Virus record (IMG/VR): IMGVR_UViG_3300042398_000608
Coordinates: 1 to 40,014 of that record
Length of the DNA: 40,014 bases
Reading direction: 5' to 3' (one strand)
From: a virus
Shown here: positions 31,407-39,558 of the stretch, in pieces
How positions within the stretch are numbered: the stretch's first letter is position 1
Layout of the letters: every line of letters begins with the position of its first letter
Made by a program: the position numbers and the translations under genes
The notes under the pieces: generated by a model
What the model was told of the DNA's origin: nothing
Database searches by the model: none
The model's input: the letters and a program-made list of their open reading frames with translations, nothing else

Positions 31407-32187
31407 TTTTGACAAGTACAAAGGGAAATCCGCCAGCGAAGACGATTGCAAGCAGCTAATTGATTATGACGCTGAAATCTATGTAAACGGCAAGCTGGCG
31501 ATTGCCTACAAGCATCACCTTGATGACCCCGTTCTTGAAACGCTAAGGTCAAGCATGGTCAAGGTGCCCTACACCGTCTCCAACCGATCATCCGGCATGA
31601 GGTCAACCAGCAGAATATTTGGCTATGCTCCAAGGCTTGCGATCAAGAATCAGCCATGCCGGGTTACAAGCCTTGCGTATGACAGCCCATCAGAACACAA
31701 GGTGCTTTGCCAGACGGCAAAGGTTGTTGAGGGATATTACCGCCAAGTCAATCCAAGCCTTTATGAGCGACACTCATCACTCAGCAATCAAAATCTTGAC
31801 GGGAATTGGAAGCTTGAGGAAACATGCTTCACCTCTGGAATTGCCAATGACTGCAACCCGCTCAAATACCATTTTGACTCAGGAAATTATGTTGGTGTAT
31901 GGTCCGGCATGATTGTTCTGAAAAAGGATATTTCTGGCGGAAAGTTGGCAATTCCAGAATTAAATATGACCTTGGAGTGCGGTGACAAATCCCTTGTTTT
32001 GTTTGATGGCCAAGGCTTGCTTCACGGTGTCACGCCAATACACAAGAAAAAACCAGATGGGCGCAGGTTTTCAGTGGTTTACTACAGCCTGAAGGGAATG
32101 TGGAAATGTTTGGGCGTTGATGATGAGGTTGATCGTCTGAGGGAAATTCGCACAAGGATTGAACGCAAGAAAAGGTCATCTGAATGA
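31375..32187 (+). CDS. TET/JBP-type 2-oxoglutarate/Fe(II) dioxygenase
   Basis: A 270-residue protein with the double-stranded beta-helix iron site: HFD (His166, Asp168) in NPLKYHFDSGNYVGVWSG, His217 in FDGQGLLHGVTPI and Arg230/231 in DGRRFSVVYYS for 2-oxoglutarate. The surrounding pattern (VLKKDISGGKLAIPELNM; VVYYSLKGMW) is that of phage TET/JBP enzymes, which hydroxylate the 5-methyl group of a base in DNA. ATG 31375 is chosen; ATG 31360 has no ribosome site. It would open the modification path. Confidence 0.75.
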   Translation: MLIHAKLKPIDFDKYKGKSASEDDCKQLIDYDAEIYVNGKLAIAYKHHLDDPVLETLRSSMVKVPYTVSNRSSGMRSTSRIFGYAPRLAIKNQPCRVTSLAYDSPSEHKVLCQTAKVVEGYYRQVNPSLYERHSSLSNQNLDGNWKLEETCFTSGIANDCNPLKYHFDSGNYVGVWSGMIVLKKDISGGKLAIPELNMTLECGDKSLVLFDGQGLLHGVTPIHKKKPDGRRFSVVYYSLKGMWKCLGVDDEVDRLREIRTRIERKKRSSE

Positions 32188-32915
32188 GTGTTGTAAACTT
32201 TGGCGTTCAACTAATCCAGACGATGGACCTTGATCCGGTCTATGTGGCAGTCCACCGGGCAAAACTTCCCAAACAAATCCTGAGAAAATGGTTGCTTGCT
32301 TACTGGTGTTACTACCACGCAGGGGTTGCCTCAAAAATTGCAACCGCAGATGATTGGCACAAGGAAGCCCAAGCCTTGTATTCCTCATGCCCAAGAGGTG
32401 CTGAGCGCAGACACTTCCGTGGTAAAAATGGGCAAGATGCTTTGGACTACCTCAGGGACAAATTCCCATGTGCGGAATCAGCTGTTGAAGGCCTTGAGGC
32501 TATTTGCCCAGCAGACTACGCAACCTTGGCAGGAAAAGTGCGTGAGTGGAAAGGCTTTGGGCCTTGGATTGCCTTCAAGGCTGCTGACATGATGGAGCGT
32601 GTTGTTGGGGCCAAAGTTGATTTTTCATCAATGAAACTGGACATCTACGATGAACCGGCAAAAGCTGCCAAGCTCATTTTTCCTCATCTGACCCCCAACG
32701 AAACAGCAAAAAAGCTTGCGGAATCACTAAGTGAGCATCTTGCTCCACCTTTGTTTGACCGGCCAATCAATGTTCAAGAGGCTGAAACGGTGCTATGCAA
32801 GTACAAATCTCACATGAAAGGGCATTACCCGGTCGGCAAGGATTCCCGTGAGTTGCGTCATGCCCTGAAGGGGTGGGGGATGCTTGCCTCAAAGATTGCT
32901 GAAGGTGTGCCATGA
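32184..32915 (+). CDS. alpha-glutamyl/putrescinyl-thymine pyrophosphorylase-type, amino acid:DNA transferase-like
   Basis: A 243-residue protein with the hallmark blocks of this family: LRKWLLAYWCYYHAGVAS, then SCPRGAERRHFRG, and WKGFGPWIAFKAADMMERV. Members replace the activating phosphate group on 5-hydroxymethylpyrimidine in phage DNA by an amino acid or amine (glycine in M6-type phages). ATG 32184 overlaps the dioxygenase stop by ATGA, and its end overlaps the FAD gene start by ATGA. Strong family resemblance; exact substrate unknown. Confidence 0.8.
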   Translation: MSVVNFGVQLIQTMDLDPVYVAVHRAKLPKQILRKWLLAYWCYYHAGVASKIATADDWHKEAQALYSSCPRGAERRHFRGKNGQDALDYLRDKFPCAESAVEGLEAICPADYATLAGKVREWKGFGPWIAFKAADMMERVVGAKVDFSSMKLDIYDEPAKAAKLIFPHLTPNETAKKLAESLSEHLAPPLFDRPINVQEAETVLCKYKSHMKGHYPVGKDSRELRHALKGWGMLASKIAEGVP

Positions 32916-33670
32916 GATTTCTTGTTGTGGGCGGTGGGCTGGTTGGGGGTGTTTTCGCCAAGCTGGCAAGAAAAAACAATCATGATGTTGTTGTTTTTGA
33001 CTGTAACAAGCCCTTGTCCGCATCCCCAGCAGCTGCCTGTCTTCTCAAAGAAAGCTGGGTTGCCGGTGGTTATTACCGGGAAGCCGTTGAAACCCTCTCA
33101 ACCATTGCGAGGCCAAGGACAATTCTTTTTGAAAAGCAGGGTGAGGCAACTTCCTTCAGGCCGTGCGATTTGATGGAGAAAAAGCCTGTAAACGAACAAA
33201 TTGTCAAGGTTGCGAATGGTTCTGTCACTACGGCAATCGGCAAAACCTTCCTTGGGGATTATGTTGTTGTTGCTGCCGGAGTTCACACGAAATCCCTGAC
33301 CGGCATCAATGTTTATGGCCTTGCGGGGATGGCCTTGGTTTATCAGGGCGAACACCGACCACACTACGAAACATGGGCCCCTTACAAACAAATTGTCAGT
33401 TTCAGCCGTGATCCCGGGTCCACTTATGTTAGTGACGGGACAGCTTTGAAATCTTGGCAACCCGACAACACAAAAAGGCTTGTCAAACACGCAGCAAGAG
33501 CTGGACTGTACAAAAGATTCAGCCCCTTGTTTGGCTATCGGCCATACACCGACACCGAACCAGAATTGATCAGGCTTGACTCAAGGATTTGGGTTGCAAC
33601 CGGAACAAGAAAGAATGGGACAGTATTGTCCGCAATTTGGGCAAACAAGATTTTGGAATCATCCAAATGA
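32912..33670 (+). CDS. short FAD-dependent oxidoreductase (DAO type)
   Basis: A 252-residue protein with an N-terminal Rossmann dinucleotide site, VVGGGLVGG, and a later FAD-family pattern (YVVVAAGVHTKSL) and end RIWVATGTRKNG. It is shorter than most amine oxidases of this fold (370-400 residues). In M6-like phages a glycine-oxidase-like FAD enzyme trims the attached glycine to an aminomethyl group; the same is proposed here. Overlaps the previous and next genes by ATGA. Confidence 0.75.
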   Translation: MRFLVVGGGLVGGVFAKLARKNNHDVVVFDCNKPLSASPAAACLLKESWVAGGYYREAVETLSTIARPRTILFEKQGEATSFRPCDLMEKKPVNEQIVKVANGSVTTAIGKTFLGDYVVVAAGVHTKSLTGINVYGLAGMALVYQGEHRPHYETWAPYKQIVSFSRDPGSTYVSDGTALKSWQPDNTKRLVKHAARAGLYKRFSPLFGYRPYTDTEPELIRLDSRIWVATGTRKNGTVLSAIWANKILESSK

Positions 33671-34263
33671 TTCAAGTCATGAATGTAAGAGGTACAAACG
33701 GAAGTGGCAAAACCACCCTGATGCGACGATTGATCATGGAGGACAAGGCCGGGGGTATCATCCGTGTAAACAAAGGAAGAACGCAGGCGCATTACCTTCC
33801 CGGCATCAGGGCTGTTGTTCTTGGAACCTATCACCCGGGAAGGTCCACTGGCGGTTTGGACATGATCCAATCAACCGATGAGGCCTTGGACGCTGCCAAG
33901 GATGTTGCCCTCAACCACCAGCCATTCCCGTTGCGCTTTCTTTTTTTTGAAGGCATCATTTGCTCAACGGTATTTCAAACATGGCTAGACTACAGCCTAA
34001 TTTTGCGCAGGGATGGCGATTGCGGGATGACTTGGGCCTTCTTGCACACGCCGGTCAAACAGTGCTTAGAACGCATTAGGATGCGTCAAACGGCAAGAGG
34101 AAAGCTCAAGCCAATAAATTGTGGGCTGGTTGAGCAAAAATACACCACAATTATGAGGATCAGGCAAAAGGTTTTGGACAGCGGTGAATCCCTGCTGGAC
34201 TTGCCTCAAGGGGGTGAGTTTGATGTTCTCAAGGGTTGGATAGCGCAATTTTGCAAGGATTAA
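33667..34263 (+). CDS. P-loop kinase, 5-hydroxymethyluracil-DNA-kinase type
   Basis: A 198-residue protein with Walker A VRGTNGSGKTTLMRRL (Lys15), a STGGLDMIQS block and FFEGIICSTVF, the features of the phage DNA-base kinase group. It should transfer phosphate from ATP to the hydroxymethyl base in DNA, making it reactive for the transferase. It starts at ATG 33667, overlapping the FAD gene by ATGA, and ends three bases before the terminase small subunit. The assigned substrate is inferred. Confidence 0.75.
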   Translation: MIQVMNVRGTNGSGKTTLMRRLIMEDKAGGIIRVNKGRTQAHYLPGIRAVVLGTYHPGRSTGGLDMIQSTDEALDAAKDVALNHQPFPLRFLFFEGIICSTVFQTWLDYSLILRRDGDCGMTWAFLHTPVKQCLERIRMRQTARGKLKPINCGLVEQKYTTIMRIRQKVLDSGESLLDLPQGGEFDVLKGWIAQFCKD

Positions 34264-34265
34264 AC

Positions 34266-34673
34266 ATGGCGGGCAGGCCGATAAAAGTCACTGATGCACA
34301 GATCATTGCCTCAATCCTGAGATGCAAGGGGCTGATCTATTTAGCTGCCAAGGATTTGAGGGTTGATCCAAGCACCATCCATCGCAGGCTTCAGAAAAAG
34401 CCAAAGCTGAGAAAGGTAGTTGAAAAGGAAAGGGGTGAGTTTGTTGACACGGCAGAACTTGCCCTGCTGAATGCTGTAATGCGTGGAGATGCTTGGGCTG
34501 TATGCTTTGCCCTCAAGACCCAAGGAAGGGTCAGAGGTTATTGTGAAAGGCACGAGATTGCCGAATTGTCCCGTGAGTTGGAGGCAATCCGAAATGAACT
34601 TGCAAAAAATGGTCAAGGAAGCGCAGGAAATCAGGCGCAGAATCAGGGAAGGGAAATGCCAGAAAGTCCCTGA
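34266..34673 (+). CDS. terS: terminase small subunit
   Basis: A 135-residue protein, AAGGA six bases before ATG 34266. An N-terminal helix-turn-helix (AQIIASILRCKGLIYLAAKD; DPSTIHRRLQKKPKL) and a following helical oligomerisation part with RGYCERHEIAE match small terminases, which recognise DNA for packaging. Directly overlapped by the large terminase gene. Confidence 0.75.
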   Translation: MAGRPIKVTDAQIIASILRCKGLIYLAAKDLRVDPSTIHRRLQKKPKLRKVVEKERGEFVDTAELALLNAVMRGDAWAVCFALKTQGRVRGYCERHEIAELSRELEAIRNELAKNGQGSAGNQAQNQGREMPESP

Positions 34674-36087
34674 GTGCCCTGTTGAATACGCCAAACAAAA
34701 AGGCTTGAAGTTGACTTCTCAGCAAGTTGCTGCCCTCAAGGCTTTGACCAGCCCGCCATACAGTTTGCTTGTTCGTGCTGCTCACAGCGTTGGCAAGACA
34801 TTTTTGGCTGCTGTTGCTGCTGCTTGGTTTTATGACCGCCACAACCCGGGTCTGTGCTTGACGACAGCCCCAACCTTGTTTTCCGTGCGTGACCTTTTGT
34901 TCAGGGAATTAAGGCGCATCAAGCCTGATGACCCGGATTGGTTACCCAAGGCAACACGCCTCGAGTCCAGCCAAGACCATTGGATTCACGGATTCACGGC
35001 CAGCAAGGGTGATTCCTTCCAAGGAAGGCACATGTCGGACATGATGGTTGTTTTTGATGAGGCTGCTGGCGTTGATGTTGTGTTTTGGGACCGATCCAAG
35101 ACCATGGTTGAGAAAGGGCGCAAGGGCCATTACTTCTTGGCAATTTACAACCCATACGACACAAGCTGCCCAGCTTACATTGAGGAACAATCCGGCGCTC
35201 ACGCTGTAATGGAGATGAGTGCGCTGGATCATCCCAATGTGAAATCCGGCATGGAAATCGTGCCCGGAGCAATCACAAGGTCAACGGTCCACCAAAGGGT
35301 ACACACCGAATGCCGTAAGCTTGAGCCGGGTGAACCCGTTGGCCCAAATTCTTTTGTTTGGGATAGTGAGTATTATGAACCTGAATCGCCTTTGTTTGAG
35401 GTGCAAATCCTTGGCCGTTGGCCTTCCCGGTCTGTTGCGTCTGTTTGGTCAGACCGTGCCCTTGAGTACATCCAGCAGAAGATTCCCATTAACCCGGATT
35501 GGCTTGTCCAAATCGGTTGTGACCCGGCAAGATTTGGCGATGACAGGACAGCCATTTGTATTCGCAAGGGAATGGCAATCATCCACATGGAATTCTACCG
35601 TGGTTGGAGCCTCAACCAGACAGCTGATCGCCTCAAGGAGTTGTGCGGAATTCACCAGACCAACGGGCAACCGGCAAGAGCAATCCCTGTGCTGATTGAC
35701 GCTGCTGGCCTTGGTGCCGGATTGGTGGACATGAGGGGAAGGTCAAGCGACAGGTACAACTTTGTTGAAATCAACTCTGCCCTCAAATCCCGTTGGGAAG
35801 GTGATTACACAAACCTTAGGTCTGAACTTTGGTTCAATGCATCAGAACTGGCGGATGCTGAGCAGATTTCAATTGCTATGCTTCCTGAGGACATCCGGCA
35901 AGCACTCATGCTAGAATTGCGCCAACCCATTTTTACTTTGGATACCCTTCAAAGACGAATGGTTGAGGCAAAAGCAATGACCAAACGCAGGCTAAAGTGC
36001 AGCCCTGACCTTGCGGACGCATTCAACCTTGCTTGCTTCCTGAGGAGCCATGAAGGCTTCACGGAACGGGTCACTGGACGCATCTAG
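34594..36087 (+). CDS. terL: terminase large subunit
   Basis: A 497-residue ATPase-nuclease. Start ATG 34594 with GGAGG upstream; the 34483 ATG would overlap more of the small subunit. Walker A is AAHSVGKTFLA (Lys68), Walker B is MMVVFDEAA (Asp155-Glu156), and the nuclease begins at GCDPARFGDDRT (Asp310), followed by IDAAGLGAGLVD and the last acidic motif near CSPDLADAFNLA. It translocates and cuts the DNA at packaging. Confidence 0.9.
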   Translation: MNLQKMVKEAQEIRRRIREGKCQKVPECPVEYAKQKGLKLTSQQVAALKALTSPPYSLLVRAAHSVGKTFLAAVAAAWFYDRHNPGLCLTTAPTLFSVRDLLFRELRRIKPDDPDWLPKATRLESSQDHWIHGFTASKGDSFQGRHMSDMMVVFDEAAGVDVVFWDRSKTMVEKGRKGHYFLAIYNPYDTSCPAYIEEQSGAHAVMEMSALDHPNVKSGMEIVPGAITRSTVHQRVHTECRKLEPGEPVGPNSFVWDSEYYEPESPLFEVQILGRWPSRSVASVWSDRALEYIQQKIPINPDWLVQIGCDPARFGDDRTAICIRKGMAIIHMEFYRGWSLNQTADRLKELCGIHQTNGQPARAIPVLIDAAGLGAGLVDMRGRSSDRYNFVEINSALKSRWEGDYTNLRSELWFNASELADAEQISIAMLPEDIRQALMLELRQPIFTLDTLQRRMVEAKAMTKRRLKCSPDLADAFNLACFLRSHEGFTERVTGRI

Positions 36088-36112
36088 CCATTTATTTGAG
36101 TGGAGGGACAAA

Positions 36113-38041
36113 ATGACACAGAAAAATGGCAATGTTGCTACAGGTCCGCAAAAAGTCAAAGAGGCAATGGACCTTTATGCCCAGATGCCTTACTTCCCGT
36201 ATTTGGACACCCGTGACTTGTTTGCGGAGGTTGGGCCATACGGGTTTATGGACGGTGCGCCTCAGCAATACCTGACACGCCGTGACAACAGGATGGCAGG
36301 TGAACTGCTGCCCCTGTACATCAACTGGTGGCAGCTAAAGATTCTCAGGGACAGATCAAGGCAGATAGCAAGAAACAATGAGTTTGCTATTGCTGCAATC
36401 AACGCCCACAGGAATTATGTGGTTGGCACCGGATTCCAGTACACGGCTCAAGCAAGGGTAGACGGGACAAGTCAGGATTTGATACAGCGTGTTCAGGATT
36501 TGGTTGATGTTTTTGTTGAGCACAATCGGATGGCAGAAATTGAGTCAGAGGTTATTTACAGGCTTCATGCTGAGGGTGAGTGCTTTCTCAGGTCATTCCG
36601 TGGAGAAGATGGGCTGATCCGCATTCGGTTTATTGAGCCTGAACTTGTCAGGCCACCGGCAGACGATACCACGCCGCAATCCAGCTTTGGAATAATTTGC
36701 GCCGATGAGGACATCCACCATCGTGTGGGTTATTGGGTGATTGAAAAGCCTTGGAATGATTTGACCCCAACCAAAGTGCTAGCTGACAATATTCTTCACC
36801 TCAGGCTAAATGTAGAATCAAACAGCAAGCGTGGATTGCCCACGATTTATGCAGTGGAAAGCAATTTGCGGGCATCTGAGGATGTCCTTCAATCAATGAT
36901 CGCCATCGCCAAGGCCAGAAGCAAGATTGCCGTCATCAGGAAGGTTAATGACAGCCCACCGGAAGCTGTTCAGGCTTTGACCCAGACAGCAGCCGATTAC
37001 AGCGTGACAGACCCGGTTCAGGGGCGTTCAACAACAATCAATCACATGGGATATGGCAGCATTCTGACAACAACGGGCAATGTTGAATATGAATTCCCAA
37101 GCCTTAATGTTGGCGCAGCAGATTTGACGGAAGTGCTTTCAACCAACCTGAGGGCCATTGCTGCCCGGTTTGGCATTACCGAAACAATGATGTCAACCGA
37201 TGCCAGTAACAACAACTATGCCAGCGCATTGGTGGCGGAAGCACCTGCCGTCAAGACATTTGAACGCATGCAGAAGATGATTGGTCAAGCAGTAGGGGAA
37301 AGGCGCACAAGGCCTGAGAAATCCCTGATTTGGCAGCAGATCACCTACGCTGTTGAGCGTGGGATGCTTCCACGAGATGTCATGGACAAAATCGTGATCA
37401 GGGCCAAGGGACCGCAACTGATCGCAAGGGATTATGACCGTGAGGCCAACACCTCCAAGACATACATGGAAATGGGTCTTTGGTCACCTCAAACCGTCAC
37501 CTCAGAGTCTGGCAAGAATTATGAGGAAGAACAAAGGAACATAAACAAAGCCAAAGAGGAAAGCGCAAGCAAGAATTTTGAGATCAGGTCAAAATATCCT
37601 CGGGGTCAAAATGAAGGTCCACAGGGCCAAGAGTCAGAGGAAGTGGCTGAAGCAACCGATGCGGAAATGGATGAATTTAACAAACTTCTTGCCAAAATGC
37701 CCAAGAGGCAAACAGCTGCTCAGAAAGAAAAAGCTGCCAGAAAAAGGGCAATTGACAGGCTCAAGAAGTCTATGGAGCCATTTCAAAAGATTATTGCCGA
37801 TGTACAGAAAATGCAGGCAACCAAGATGGGGTCACAGGACAGCCGTCTCAGGGACATTATCAACCGTGCCAAAACAAACATTGCACAAATACAAAGGGAA
37901 ATTGACCGATTGAATGCGGAAGGGGTCAAGGAAGCAGACGACAAGCTTTCAAACAAAATTAAAAAGCTAATGGGTGAAGGATACCCGCAGAAACAAGCTG
38001 TTGCGATTGCTCTTTCAATGCAAAGCAGTGGCGAACTGTAG
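36113..38041 (+). CDS. portal protein
   Basis: A 642-residue protein, ATG 36113 with GGAGGG upstream. The middle (RNNEFAIAAINAHRNYVVGTGFQ; FIEPELVRPP; DNILHLRLNVESNSKRGLP) is the lambda gpB/phage portal type, forming the dodecameric channel where DNA enters. The C-terminus is extended, charged and coiled (ADVQKMQATKMGSQDSRL), and ends in a GEGYPQKQAVAIALSMQ motif that also occurs at the end of unrelated phage proteins. Confidence 0.85.
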   Translation: MTQKNGNVATGPQKVKEAMDLYAQMPYFPYLDTRDLFAEVGPYGFMDGAPQQYLTRRDNRMAGELLPLYINWWQLKILRDRSRQIARNNEFAIAAINAHRNYVVGTGFQYTAQARVDGTSQDLIQRVQDLVDVFVEHNRMAEIESEVIYRLHAEGECFLRSFRGEDGLIRIRFIEPELVRPPADDTTPQSSFGIICADEDIHHRVGYWVIEKPWNDLTPTKVLADNILHLRLNVESNSKRGLPTIYAVESNLRASEDVLQSMIAIAKARSKIAVIRKVNDSPPEAVQALTQTAADYSVTDPVQGRSTTINHMGYGSILTTTGNVEYEFPSLNVGAADLTEVLSTNLRAIAARFGITETMMSTDASNNNYASALVAEAPAVKTFERMQKMIGQAVGERRTRPEKSLIWQQITYAVERGMLPRDVMDKIVIRAKGPQLIARDYDREANTSKTYMEMGLWSPQTVTSESGKNYEEEQRNINKAKEESASKNFEIRSKYPRGQNEGPQGQESEEVAEATDAEMDEFNKLLAKMPKRQTAAQKEKAARKRAIDRLKKSMEPFQKIIADVQKMQATKMGSQDSRLRDIINRAKTNIAQIQREIDRLNAEGVKEADDKLSNKIKKLMGEGYPQKQAVAIALSMQSSGEL

Positions 38042-38556
38042 TGAACCCGATGCCGGTCAAACATGACGAAATCCTGAAATATGCACCTTTGGTGAATTAT
38101 TTCGCCAGAAAGTTTATTGGCAGGTATCGGAAGAAGACAACGCTGAATGACTTGGTTCAAGCTGGTTGGTTGGGCCTGATGAAAGGCTTGAAGAATTATG
38201 ACCCAAACCGTGGAATAACTTTGGGTGCCTATTCAAGGGCATGGATTTGGGGGTCAATTTACAAGGAGGCGCATGGCCGGAAAAAAGTCAGGGCTGAGGT
38301 CAGGTTGGGCCTTCCTGTCAATCTTTACGCCAAAGAGGAATGCCTTGTTGACCTCAGGGACACGATTTCATCCCTGCCAGAAATAATTGCTGTTTTCATT
38401 AACCTGATTTGGATTGATGGGGAAACACCGGAATCGGCCTGCTCAAGGATGGGCCTTACGGATGTCAAACCCCAAGAAATGTTGAGGCAAGCACAGGAAT
38501 CCTTGATGGAGGTGATCACTTATTATGGTGATGAGCAAGATTGTGACGATTCATGA
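38041..38556 (+). CDS. sigma-70-like factor 2
   Basis: A 171-residue protein from GTG 38041, sharing one base with the portal stop (ATG 38050 is possible). It has a clear sigma region 2: ILKYAPLVNYFARKFIG, then LNDLVQAGWLGLMKGLKNYD, then GITLGAYSRAWIWGSIYKEA with basic HGRKK. The C-terminal part is less clearly region 4. It is unusual to find it between portal and protease. It could serve as a late sigma factor. Confidence 0.65.
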   Translation: MNPMPVKHDEILKYAPLVNYFARKFIGRYRKKTTLNDLVQAGWLGLMKGLKNYDPNRGITLGAYSRAWIWGSIYKEAHGRKKVRAEVRLGLPVNLYAKEECLVDLRDTISSLPEIIAVFINLIWIDGETPESACSRMGLTDVKPQEMLRQAQESLMEVITYYGDEQDCDDS

Positions 38557-39556
38557 ACGCACCGTTGGCTCCAGCCTTTCCAGCATTAAGCAGGAATCGG
38601 GTGGTGCTCCAATTATTCCCGGGGTGAAAGTCTTGGGGGTTGAGAGCAAGAACGGTCGCAGGTATCCGTTGGAGGTGATGGAAAAGTCACTCCAAAAATA
38701 TGAGGGCGCAATCGTCAACATTGATCACCCGGCTGGATCTGAACCAAGGAAATATGAAGACAGGTTTGGCCGGTTGACAAATTGCCGTCTGGAATCTGAT
38801 GGAATTTATGCTGATTTGTCTTACAATCCAAAGCACCCTCTTGCTGAAGGCTTTGAGTGGTGGGTAAAAAATGACCCAAAGGCCATTGGTTTGTCGCACA
38901 ACGCACAGGCGAAAACCAAAATGAACGAACAGGACAACATTGAGGAAATTGAGGAAATAGTCCAAGTGGACAGCGTAGACCTTGTTGCTGAACCAGCCAC
39001 AACTTCCGGATTGATGGAGTGTGTCGTGAAGGCCAAAAGGATTTCTGAACGATGCTGGGATGGCTACGAACCAACCCCGGGAAAAGAACCCTATTCCAAG
39101 GGTAGTTGTAAAAAAGAAACAACAAAGGGATTTAAAAAGGGGAATCGCATGAATGTAAAAGAATCATTGAACGCAATTGAAAAAGTAATTTCTGATTTTC
39201 AAAAAAACATCGGAAAAGCATTTTATGATTCTTGCAAAGCTGTTCCAAGAACCGGAGTCCCAAAAGAATGGCATAGTTCTTTGGATCACGGGTTAACTGC
39301 AAGTAGCAGTCCTTGGTATGGAGTGATTAACGAGGCAGAAAAAATTGCTAAAAAAATGTATAAAGAATATGTTGATAGGGTTGAGGATCACCGTGCTGAA
39401 GCTAAAAAGCGTGGCATGGCTGAATCCAAGCCCACTAAAAAGCTGAATGTAACCGAAGCTAAAAAGCGCAGAAATCTTGAATCAGTTGCGATCAGGCGCA
39501 AGCTTGTCGCTGAGGCCATCATGACAATTTTAAAAAAGAAAGGTCAAGGAGCATAA
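38525..39556 (+). CDS. prohead protease with C-terminal extension
   Basis: A 343-residue protein; the near-perfect GGAGGTGATC at 38508-38517 favours ATG 38525. Herpesvirus-assemblin-like protease features are NGRRYPLEV, His68 in NIDHPAG, Ser124 in GLSHNAQAK and VDSVDLVAEPATTSG. It should cleave the scaffold and capsid proteins during maturation. The C-terminal half follows a CWDGYEPTPGKEPYSKGSCK motif and an AT-rich segment (about 39121-39240), apparently a different origin from the core. Confidence 0.7.
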   Translation: MVMSKIVTIHERTVGSSLSSIKQESGGAPIIPGVKVLGVESKNGRRYPLEVMEKSLQKYEGAIVNIDHPAGSEPRKYEDRFGRLTNCRLESDGIYADLSYNPKHPLAEGFEWWVKNDPKAIGLSHNAQAKTKMNEQDNIEEIEEIVQVDSVDLVAEPATTSGLMECVVKAKRISERCWDGYEPTPGKEPYSKGSCKKETTKGFKKGNRMNVKESLNAIEKVISDFQKNIGKAFYDSCKAVPRTGVPKEWHSSLDHGLTASSSPWYGVINEAEKIAKKMYKEYVDRVEDHRAEAKKRGMAESKPTKKLNVTEAKKRRNLESVAIRRKLVAEAIMTILKKKGQGA

Positions 39557-39558
39557 CA

